Below, one piece after another: positions 1-5,425 of a stretch of DNA of 5,425 nucleotides. This DNA is from CAYXXN01 sp964469055 (GTDB taxonomy: Bacteria; Acidobacteriota; Thermoanaerobaculia; Multivoradales; JAHEKO01). The stretch lies in assembly GCA_964469055.1 (NCBI GenBank), contig CAYXXN010000149.1, positions 1 through 5,425 of the forward strand, in the 5' to 3' direction. The translations under genes were made by a program, and so were the position numbers. Under the pieces are notes generated by a model. The model made no database searches. It was not told where the DNA came from and saw only the letters and a list, made by a program, of their open reading frames with translations. The first letter of the stretch is position 1; the number at the start of each line of letters is the position of its first letter.

Positions 1-1297
1 GCGCCGCAGTCGCTGACGACGCTCGACGCCTCGCGCAACGAGAAGAGCCATCGCTTCCCGCTCTTCCTGCCCGGCGGCAAGAGGATTCTCTTTCTGGCGC
101 AGACTGCCGAGGCCGGCGCTCGGAGCGACGAGAGTGCGATCGAAGCGCTCGAGCTCGCGAACGGGAAACGCACCCGCCTGATCGCCGCGAACTCTTCGCC
201 ACTCTTCTCACCCGGTGGGCAGATCCTGTTCTGGCGCGATGGCACGCTGTTGGCGCAGGGGTTCGACCCGAGCCGCCTGACCCTCGCCGGAGATGCTGTG
301 CCGGTCGCCTCGCCGGTCGCCTTCACCCAGAACGAGCAAGCTCTCGCGACGCTCTCGAGCGAAGGCACGCTGGTCTACCGTGCAGGTACCCGTGGCACCT
401 TCTCCTCGCTGGTCTGGCTCGATCGCCAAGGCCGAGATCGACCGCGGCNNNNNNNNNNATCGGCGCGGCATCGGAACGGAATCGATTCGCGACCGGGAGC
501 TCTTCGCTCAGTTCGCTCTCGCGCACGACGGAAAGCGCCTGGTGTTCGCGGTCAACAGCTCCGGACAGGGTGCGACGGATCTCTGGGTCCACGATGTCGT
601 CCGCGGCTCGGCCAGCCGGTTGACCTTCGAGGAGGGAAGCGAGAACAACCCTGTCTGGTCGCAGGACGACCGTTTCGTCTATTACAGCAACGATCGGCGC
701 AACGACGGCACGATCTTCCGCCGTGCCTCCGATGGCACCGGATCGACGGAGGAGATCGGAACGACCGCCTCGGGGATCTGGCCGCACGCCGCGTCCGCCG
801 ACGGTCGGTGGTTGGTGATCGGGTCCGTGGGCGCCGAGTCGGGGACCGACATTCTCCGCTTCGATCTCGGGACGAAGCAGATCGCGCCGCTGGTGACGAC
901 TCCCTTCCTCGACGAAGATTCGGCTCTGGCGCCGGACGACCGCCTGCTCGCCTACGCCTCCGAAGAGTCGGGACGCTGGGAGGTTTACCTCCAGGCGCTC
1001 GACGGTGAACGCGGTAAGTGGCAGATCTCGAGCGAGGGCGGGCTGCGCCCGCGCTGGCGCGCCGACGGCCGCGAGCTCTTCTTCCTCGCTCGCCCCGACC
1101 GCGTGATGGTGGTCGACGTCGAGCCGGGCGAGGTGCCGCGCTTTTCGGCGCCGCGCGAGCTGTTCCGCCACCCGCTCGAAGACTTCGACGTCACGCCCGA
1201 TGGCGAGCGGATCGTCGCCTTGCGCCCAGCCGACAGCGATGTGAGCAAGCCTCTGACCCTCATCGCGAACTGGACGCGGTTGATTTCGAAACGATGA
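1..1297 (+). CDS. WD40-like (PD40/TolB-type) beta-propeller protein, probably the C-terminal half of a Ser/Thr protein kinase; 5' partial, frame broken at an N gap
   Basis: The start lies left of the window. Positions 1-447 are coding in frame 1 (149 codons) and 461-1294 in frame 2 (278 codons, stop TGA 1295-1297). Frame 2 has a stop at 278-280, so it cannot be the coding frame there. Repeated propeller blades are visible: HRFPLFLPGGKRILFL, SSPLFSPGGQILFW, LVWLDRQGR, then after the gap ALAHDGKRLVFAV, DLWVHDVVRGSASRLTF, NPVWSQDDRFVYYSNDR, EVYLQALDGERGKWQIS and GGLRPRWRADGRELFFLA. The order of LVW(L/V)DR-G, DLW-D--RG---RLTF, P-WS-D, and a final tail like LTLIANWTRLISKR is typical of propellers fused C-terminal to PknB-like kinases in Acidobacteriota and relatives (family knowledge). 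No kinase motif, signal peptide or membrane segment is visible in this part, so a free-standing TolB-like protein remains possible. Such propellers usually serve as ligand- or protein-binding sensor modules; the ligand cannot be told. Confidence 0.75.
449..458. other. Assembly gap (10 Ns) with a frame change across it
   Basis: Ten consecutive Ns lie inside the propeller gene. Coding frame 1 on the left becomes frame 2 on the right. If frame 1 holds right up to the gap, the true gap length must be a multiple of three, so 10 cannot be its real size. Alternatively a small indel lies just left of the gap: skipping one base near 434 gives LDRQG followed by EIDRG, which also fits the family consensus (…DRQGREI…). 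The round number suggests a scaffolding placeholder. Confidence 0.9.
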
Positions 1298-1368
1298 TCG
1301 GCACCCGCGTCGGCCCCGAGATCACCGCCGAGCTGGGCGAGGGCGGCATGGGCGATTCCCTCTCCTGA
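1294..1368 (+). pseudogene. Truncated N-terminus of a second PknB-like Ser/Thr kinase (24-codon remnant)
   Basis: The ATG at 1294 overlaps the propeller gene's stop as ATGA, the usual geometry of translationally coupled genes. The 24-residue product begins MIGTRVGPEITAELGEGG and continues MGDSLS before TGA 1366-1368. Bacterial Ser/Thr kinases of this type commonly begin M-IG--LGPYEI---LGEGGMGEVY-A, so the remnant covers the start and the glycine-rich ATP-binding loop (GEGGMG, residues 15-20). The tyrosine usual between P8 and E9 is missing, consistent with loss of one codon. Homology stops right after GGMG, where EVY should follow; the rest of the kinase is absent and malQ begins instead. It could be a decayed gene, a deletion scar, an assembly misjoin, or a short translated ORF now serving only to couple translation to malQ. 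The resemblance is strong but short. Confidence 0.6.
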
Positions 1369-1394
1369 CCGCGGCACGCCGCAGCGGCGTTCTG

Positions 1395-2882
1395 ATGCCG
1401 ATTCCGGCGCTGCCGGGGCCGTGCGGCATCGGCGACTTCGGGCCTGCGGCGGTGGCCTTCGCCGACTTCCTGGCCGCCGCCGGGCAGAGCCTCTGGCAGG
1501 TCCTGCCGCTGGGCGTGACCACGGCGGCGGCCGGCAACTCTCCGTACAGCAGCCTTTCGGCGGCGGCGCTCGATCCGCTGCTGGTCAGTCCCGAGCTGCT
1601 GGTGGCCGAGGGGCTCCTCGAGCCCGGGATGGTGCCGGCGGTCGCGGAGGGAGGGCACGTGCGCTACGCGGAGGCGCGGCGGCAGAAGGCGAGGCTTCTG
1701 GCGCTCGCCTGGCGTCGCTTCCGCCGCGACCCGGCGGCGCGGCGGGAGCTCGCCGCGTTCCGCGAGCGCGAGGCGGGATGGCTCGAGGATCTCGCCCTGT
1801 TTCGAGTGCTGCGCCGCCGGAGCGACCGGCGGCCGTGGACCGAGTGGCCCCGCGAGCTGCGCGACCGCGAGCCGCAGGCGCTGCGGGGAGCCGCGCGCGA
1901 GCACCGGCAGGCCCTGGAACGACAGGTCTTCGGCCAGTACCTGGCCGCCCGGCAGTGGGGACAGCTGCGCTCGGAGCTCCGGGCTCGGGGCCTCGAGGTG
2001 ATGGGCGACCTGCCGTTCTACGTCGCCCATGACAGCGCGGACGTCTGGGCTCATCGAACCCTATTCGCGCTCGACGCCGACGGCTGCCCGCAGAGGGTCT
2101 CGGGCTGTCCGCCCGACACGTTCAGTGCCGACGGTCAGCTCTGGGGCCAGCCGGTCTACCGGTGGGAGGCGCACCGGGACGCGGGGTTCGCCTGGTGGTC
2201 GGCCCGAGTCGAGCGGCAGCTGGCGCTCTTCGATCAAGTGCGGCTCGATCACTTCCGCGGCCTGGCGGCAACCTGGCAGGTGCCGGCGGGCGCTGCGACC
2301 GCCGTGACGGGGGAGTGGCTCGAGTCTCCTGGCGGGGAACTAGTCGACCTGCTCCTGCGACGCTTCTCGGGGGCGCGCTGGGTGGCGGAGGACCTCGGAG
2401 TCCTCTCGCCGGAGGTGCACGCGTTGCGGCGGCAGCTCGGGGCTCCCGGCACGCGGGTCGTGCAGTTCGGCTTCGGTGAGGACTTCCCGGCCAGCGAACA
2501 CCTCCCGGATCGGGCACCCGAGGATGTCGTGCTGTACAGCGGCACCCACGACAACGACACTTTGAGAGGCTGGCTAGAGAGCGGGTTGGACGTCGTCGAG
2601 CGAGACCGGCTCCGCACCTACCTGGGTCGCGAGGTGGCAGCGGCCGAGGCTGCTCGCGAGCTCCTGCACCGCTGTCTCTCCTCGGCGGCGGAGCTCGTCG
2701 TCCTGCCGCTGCCGGACGTGCTGGGGCTCGGCTCGCGGGCCCGCATCAATCGCCCCGGCGAGCCGCGCGGGCAGTGGTCGTGGCGTCTCGCCGCCGGCCG
2801 CCTCTCGGCGGAGCTCGCCGCCGACTGGCGCCGGCGGCTGGCCGACTCAGATCGTCTCGGCCGTCGCAGCCTCGGCCGCTGA
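1395..2882 (+). CDS. malQ: 4-alpha-glucanotransferase (amylomaltase, disproportionating enzyme), GH77
   Basis: This cytoplasmic enzyme transfers alpha-1,4-glucan segments between maltodextrins and releases glucose; it feeds longer chains to glucan phosphorylase. The 495-residue product is close to the usual length (about 500). Conserved GH77 landmarks appear in order: LPGPCGIGDFGP (6-17), GQSLWQVLPLG (30-40), GDLPFYVAHDSADVW (204-218), GCPPDTFSADGQLWGQPVYRW (in pieces, 237-257), RLDHFRG with the expected nucleophile D285, AEDLG with acid/base E332, and GTHDNDT with H385/D386. No catalytic residue is missing. The start is uncertain. ATG 1395 is the first ATG in this frame after the stop at 1281-1283 and lacks a clear Shine-Dalgarno, yet RRSGVL encoded at 1377-1394 also matches the family N-terminus. 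Translation may therefore begin upstream, at a CTG (1365) or at ATG 1348 if one base is missing near 1358-1365. The gene converges on glgP and overlaps it by 36 bases. Confidence 0.95.
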   Translation: MPIPALPGPCGIGDFGPAAVAFADFLAAAGQSLWQVLPLGVTTAAAGNSPYSSLSAAALDPLLVSPELLVAEGLLEPGMVPAVAEGGHVRYAEARRQKARLLALAWRRFRRDPAARRELAAFREREAGWLEDLALFRVLRRRSDRRPWTEWPRELRDREPQALRGAAREHRQALERQVFGQYLAARQWGQLRSELRARGLEVMGDLPFYVAHDSADVWAHRTLFALDADGCPQRVSGCPPDTFSADGQLWGQPVYRWEAHRDAGFAWWSARVERQLALFDQVRLDHFRGLAATWQVPAGAATAVTGEWLESPGGELVDLLLRRFSGARWVAEDLGVLSPEVHALRRQLGAPGTRVVQFGFGEDFPASEHLPDRAPEDVVLYSGTHDNDTLRGWLESGLDVVERDRLRTYLGREVAAAEAARELLHRCLSSAAELVVLPLPDVLGLGSRARINRPGEPRGQWSWRLAAGRLSAELAADWRRRLADSDRLGRRSLGR

Positions 2883-5054
2883 GGGCGCGGCCACCGACGG
2901 CGCTGCGTAGAGGAGCTCCAGGTACTCGCTCACCATGCGGTGACTCGAGAAGCGCGGCGTGATGGTGGCCATCGCCTGCTTCATCCGCCGGATCCAGGCC
3001 AGCGGCAACCCGCCCTCCCGGGCGGCGAAGGCCGGCAGGACCTCCTCCTCGAGCAGGCGGTAGAGCGCCGCGGCGTCGCGCTGGTCGCACTCCTCCTCGC
3101 TCGCCCCGGTCGCCTGCCCCGGCTCGCCGATGGCCCAGCCGTTCTCGCCGTCCCAGCCCTCGGGCCACCAGCCGTCGAGCACGCTCAAGTTCAGGGCGCC
3201 GTTGACGGCCGCCTTCTGCCCGCTGGTGCCGCTCGCCTCGAGCGGCGGTCGCGGGGTATTCAGCCAGACCTCGACTCCCTGGGCGAGCATCTGGCCGACC
3301 TGCATGTCGTAGTCCTCGAGGAAGAAGATGCGACCCCTGAGCTCGTCCGACTGGCCGAGTTGGAACAGACGCCGGATCAGCTCCTGTCCCCCGTGGTCGG
3401 CGGGGTGCGCCTTGCCGGCGAGCACCACCTGGACTCCGCCCTCGCCCCGGCCGAGGATGTCCCGCAGGCGGTCGATGTCGTGGAAGAGGAGGTGCGCCCG
3501 CTTGTAGGTCGCGAAGCGGCGGGCGAAGCCGATGGTCAGCGCCGCGGGGTCGAACAGCTCGTCGACCCGCCGCAGCTCGTCGGGGGACCGGCCGTGGCGG
3601 GCGAACTGCTCGCGTAGACGGGCGACGACGAAGCGGCCCAGGCGGCCCTTCTGCGCGGTGTGGGCCGCCCACACCGCGGCGTCCGACGCCTGGTGCAGGG
3701 CCGACCAGGCGGACGACTCCAGTAGACGCTCCCGCCAGTCGGGACCGACCACTTGAGCGAACAGCTCGCTGACTTCCGGACCCACCCAGGTCGGTGTGTG
3801 CACACCGTTGGTGACGGCGCCGATCGGCGCCGTCCGTGGATCGCGTTCGGCGAGCGGCGCCCACATCGCGCGCACGACCTCGGCGTTGCGCGCGCTCACG
3901 GCGTTGGCTCGGCGTGCGGTCTTGAGGCCCAGGATGGTGAGGTTCATGGGCGCCTCGGCGGCGACGGGGTCGAGGCGGCCGAGGGCGAGGATCTCGGCGA
4001 GGGGGAGGCGCAGCGCGGTCGTCCAGGGCCCGAGGTAGCGTCGCGCCAGCTCGACATCGAACTGCTCGTTGCCGGCCGCCACCGGCGTGTGGGTCGTGAA
4101 GACGACCTGCTCGGCGAGCCGGTCGCGCCAGTCTCGCGAGTCGGCGCCCCCGTTGCGGAACTCCCGCAGCCGCTCGAGCTGCAGCAGGGCGCAGTGGCCC
4201 TCGTTGACGTGCCAGATATCGGGCTCGATGCCCAGGGCTCGCAGGGCTCGCACCCCGCCGACCCCGAGCACCAACTCTTGCAGGAGCCGCATCTCGCGGC
4301 CCTGCACGTAGAGCTGGTGGGTGATGGCGCGGTCGGCGGGGTCGTTGCGCGGTACGTCGCAGTCGAGCAGCAGGAGGGGCACGCGGCCGACGAGCGCCAC
4401 CCAGACGCGTGCCCAGACCTCGCGACCCGGGAGGGGGACGGCGACCTCGATCGGCCTGCCGAGCTCGTCGGCGGCCGGTCGCATGGGCAGGCGGCTGAAG
4501 TCGAAGGTGGGGTAGAAGTGCTGCTGGCGACCCTCGGCGTCGAGCGTTTGGTGGAAGTACCCCTGGCGATAGAGCAGGCCGACGCCCACCATGGGCAAGC
4601 CGAGGTCGCTGGCGCTCTTCAAATGATCGCCGGACAACACGCCGAGGCCGCCGGAGTAGAGAGCCAGGCTGTGATGCAGGCCGAACTCGGCCGAGAAGTA
4701 GGCGACGGGGCCGCGCAGCGGGGCGCCGCGCCGCCGCGCGTACCAGGAGCCGCCGGCTCCCGACAGATAGGCGTCGAGCGCTTTCGTGACCTCGTCGTAG
4801 GCCGCGCGGAAGGCCGGCGAAGCCAACAGGGGGGACCAGGCCCCGGGCTCGACGTTGAGCAGCAACTGCACCGGATTGCGGTACAGCTCCCAACTCGCGG
4901 CGTCCAGGCGCCGGAAAAGGTCCCGGGCCGAAGGGGTCCACGTCCACCACAGGTTGTAGGCGAGGTCGTACAGGCGGGCGACCACCGGCGGCAGCTGGAT
5001 GCGGGCCACCTCGACGCAGGGGACCCGATGGAGGGGGTAGGGGGAGGTGGCCAT
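2847..5054 (-). CDS. glgP: Alpha-glucan (maltodextrin/glycogen) phosphorylase, GT35, DUF3417-containing type
   Basis: This enzyme phosphorolyses alpha-1,4-glucans to glucose-1-phosphate using pyridoxal phosphate, in the cytoplasm. From ATG 5054 it is 735 residues. The N-terminal DUF3417 segment is visible at 28-68 (LYDLAYNLWWTWTPSARDLF). It is followed by YSGGLGVLSGDHLKSASDLG (133-152), HVNEGHCALL (282-291), THTPVAAGNEQF (321-332), TNGVHTPTW (415-423), GFARRFATYKRAHLLF (509-524, with R513 and K518), AGKAHPAD (546-553), and the cofactor segment EASGTSGQKAAVNG with K614 as the expected Schiff-base lysine. All core motifs are intact. The frame stays open to an ATG at 5210, but that would run across the promoter and into the tRNA gene, and the extra 52 residues look unlike the family. 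No Shine-Dalgarno precedes 5054, so initiation may be SD-independent. The last ~17 residues form an Ala-rich tail lying partly over the malQ 3' end. The mapped family motifs separate it from glycogen synthase. Confidence 0.95.
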   Translation of the reverse strand: MATSPYPLHRVPCVEVARIQLPPVVARLYDLAYNLWWTWTPSARDLFRRLDAASWELYRNPVQLLLNVEPGAWSPLLASPAFRAAYDEVTKALDAYLSGAGGSWYARRRGAPLRGPVAYFSAEFGLHHSLALYSGGLGVLSGDHLKSASDLGLPMVGVGLLYRQGYFHQTLDAEGRQQHFYPTFDFSRLPMRPAADELGRPIEVAVPLPGREVWARVWVALVGRVPLLLLDCDVPRNDPADRAITHQLYVQGREMRLLQELVLGVGGVRALRALGIEPDIWHVNEGHCALLQLERLREFRNGGADSRDWRDRLAEQVVFTTHTPVAAGNEQFDVELARRYLGPWTTALRLPLAEILALGRLDPVAAEAPMNLTILGLKTARRANAVSARNAEVVRAMWAPLAERDPRTAPIGAVTNGVHTPTWVGPEVSELFAQVVGPDWRERLLESSAWSALHQASDAAVWAAHTAQKGRLGRFVVARLREQFARHGRSPDELRRVDELFDPAALTIGFARRFATYKRAHLLFHDIDRLRDILGRGEGGVQVVLAGKAHPADHGGQELIRRLFQLGQSDELRGRIFFLEDYDMQVGQMLAQGVEVWLNTPRPPLEASGTSGQKAAVNGALNLSVLDGWWPEGWDGENGWAIGEPGQATGASEEECDQRDAAALYRLLEEEVLPAFAAREGGLPLAWIRRMKQAMATITPRFSSHRMVSEYLELLYAAPSVAAPSAAEAATAETI

Positions 5055-5109
5055 GGCGCTGCATAAGGTAGGGGGGGCGCGGGCCGCGGTCAAGGCCGGA
5101 CCGGGGGCC

Positions 5110-5138
5110 TTTACAGGACGATTACAGGTCCGTATAAT
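5110..5138 (+). promoter_or_regulatory. Sigma-70-type promoter for the tRNA-Thr-tuf transcript
   Basis: TTTACA (5110-5115, one mismatch to TTGACA), a 17-base spacer and a perfect TATAAT (5133-5138) stand out in a G+C-rich background. Predicted transcription start is near 5145, about 60 bases before the mature tRNA. The segment just after the -10 is G+C-rich (gcgggtttcg), as in many stringently controlled stable-RNA promoters, which fits a tRNA-tuf unit. The heptamer TTACAGG occurs twice (5111-5117 and 5122-5128) in direct repeat, 11 bases apart, overlapping the -35 region. For the opposite strand (glgP) only a weak -10-like TGTAAT (complement of 5121-5126) is seen without a -35, so I do not call a glgP promoter. 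Confidence 0.8.
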
Positions 5139-5153
5139 TAGCGGGTTTCGCCG

Positions 5154-5193
5154 GTCGACCCTCCTCCGCGGCCGACAGGGGAGGGCTCTCGAC
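5154..5193 (+). promoter_or_regulatory. Leader RNA hairpin between the promoter and tRNA-Thr
   Basis: GTCGA (5154-5158) pairs with TCGAC (5189-5193). CCCTCCTC (5159-5166) pairs with GGGGAGGG (5178-5185), giving eight pairs including one G-U. A three-base bulge (5186-5188) separates the two helices and the loop is 11 bases (5167-5177). There is no U-run after it, so it does not look like an intrinsic terminator. A site for leader processing or a structure that insulates the tRNA from upstream sequence are the natural guesses. Confidence 0.5.
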
Positions 5194-5204
5194 GCACTTC
5201 GAGT

Positions 5205-5279
5205 GCCCACGTGGCTCAGGGGTAGAGCACTTCCTTGGTAAGGAAGGGGTCACCGGTTCAAATCCGGTCGTGGGCTCCA
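5205..5279 (+). tRNA. tRNA-Thr, anticodon GGU
   Basis: A full cloverleaf can be drawn. The acceptor stem is GCCCACG (5205-5211) with CGTGGGC (5269-5275). The D stem is GCTC/GAGC (5214-5217 with 5225-5228). The anticodon stem is CTTCC/GGAAG (5230-5234 with 5242-5246), with loop TTGGTAA placing anticodon GGT at 5237-5239, which reads ACC and ACU. The T arm is ACCGG/CCGGT (5252-5256 with 5264-5268) with loop TTCAAAT. The discriminator is T5276 and CCA is encoded (5277-5279). It lies directly upstream of tuf, the same neighbourhood as thrT-tufB in Escherichia coli, and is probably processed from a tRNA-tuf co-transcript started at the promoter near 5145. Confidence 0.97.
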
Positions 5280-5357
5280 AGAGCTGAGGTTCCGTAGCAG
5301 AGGTCAGCCGGTCAGAGGGAAGCGTGCGACCCGCCCCGGGCCCACGCTCGCGCGCAG

Positions 5358-5366
5358 AGGAGAGGG
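5358..5366 (+). promoter_or_regulatory. Ribosome binding site of tuf
   Basis: AGGAGAGGG is a strong purine-rich Shine-Dalgarno stretch, with AGGAG (5358-5362) ten bases before the ATG at 5373 and GAGGG (5362-5366) six bases before it. It fixes the tuf start and contrasts with malQ and glgP, neither of which has a clear Shine-Dalgarno. It lies in a 93-base leader (5280-5372) after the tRNA. A small imperfect hairpin, AGCGTG (5321-5326) with CACGCT (5343-5348) around a 16-base loop, sits just upstream. Confidence 0.85.
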
Positions 5367-5372
5367 AACGCC

Positions 5373-5425
5373 ATGGCGAAGGAGAAGTTCGAGCGCAACA
5401 AGCCGCACGTGAACGTGGGGACGAT
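5373..5425 (+). CDS. tuf: Elongation factor Tu, 3' partial
   Basis: Only the first 17 codons are in the window, reading MAKEKFERNKPHVNVGT before the edge. This matches the invariant EF-Tu N-terminus (MAKEKFER-KPHVNVGTIGHVDHG…), which leads into the G1 GTP-binding loop just beyond the window. EF-Tu delivers aminoacyl-tRNA to the ribosomal A site. The strong Shine-Dalgarno and the upstream tRNA-Thr support both the start and the identity. Whether it is followed by secE-nusG-rpl genes cannot be seen here. Confidence 0.96.
   Translation, partial: MAKEKFERNKPHVNVGT

Noticed and set aside
1366..1397. A TGATG stop-start overlap at 1393-1397 suggesting coupling into malQ ATG 1395
   Set aside because: The frame ending at TGA 1393-1395 already has a stop at 1366-1368 and no start between, so there is no upstream ORF to couple.
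2746..5064. A 772-codon open frame opposite/alongside glgP on the minus strand, in a second frame
   Set aside because: It is Arg/Pro/Ala/Gly-rich low-complexity sequence with no family motif, as expected for an off-frame reading of a high-GC gene. The true frame carries every GT35 motif.
3753..5066. A 437-codon plus-strand open frame antisense to glgP
   Set aside because: High G+C leaves few stop codons antisense. Its composition is biased, no domain is recognisable, and it lies wholly inside the unmistakable glgP gene.
5154..5193. The leader hairpin as a rho-independent terminator
   Set aside because: No T-run follows it, it lies just downstream of a strong promoter, and it is followed at once by a tRNA gene.
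5055..5210. An upstream extension of glgP to ATG 5210 (52 more residues)
   Set aside because: It would cross the rightward promoter and the first bases of tRNA-Thr. The extra residues are unlike phosphorylase, while the start at 5054 leads straight into DUF3417.
1..5425. CRISPR arrays, insertion sequences, attachment sites or phage/defence genes
   Set aside because: I found no regularly spaced repeats, transposase motifs or terminal inverted repeats. The tRNA has no visible duplicated 3' end that would mark an integration site.

Overview
This is a high-GC bacterial window (roughly 70% G+C by eye) with a 10-base N gap, so it is probably a draft or metagenome-assembled genome. A protein resembling the C-terminal propeller half of a eukaryotic-like Ser/Thr kinase, together with a DUF3417-type glucan phosphorylase, fits Acidobacteriota or a similar deep-branching, kinase-rich lineage. 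That assignment is an inference from gene style only.

Layout. Positions 1-1297 (+) hold the 3' part of a WD40-like (PD40/TolB-type) beta-propeller protein. It is interrupted at 449-458 by Ns, and the reading frame differs on the two sides. Its stop overlaps, as ATGA, the start of a 24-codon remnant (1294-1368) that looks like the extreme N-terminus of a second Ser/Thr kinase, cut just after the glycine-rich loop. malQ (4-alpha-glucanotransferase, 1395-2882, +) follows at once, and its N-terminus looks disturbed. glgP (alpha-glucan phosphorylase, 2847-5054, -) converges on malQ with a 36-base tail-to-tail overlap. The 150-base divergent region 5055-5204 carries a near-consensus sigma-70 promoter and a leader hairpin reading rightward into tRNA-Thr(GGU) (5205-5279). 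After a 93-base leader, the first 17 codons of tuf (EF-Tu) run off the right edge.

How the genes work together. MalQ and GlgP are textbook partners in maltodextrin and glycogen breakdown. MalQ disproportionates short maltodextrins into longer chains plus glucose, and GlgP phosphorolyses the chains to glucose-1-phosphate. Here they lie on opposite strands, so they cannot share a simple operon. The tRNA-Thr-tuf pair is a widespread translation-machinery arrangement and is driven away from glgP.

I see no previously undescribed multi-gene system. The most informative oddities cluster in the first 1.4 kb: the frame break at the gap, the kinase remnant, and a malQ N-terminus that continues upstream of its first ATG. 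Together they suggest either a real deletion/decay event or local sequence error. The tRNA leader structures are the other point worth a second look.
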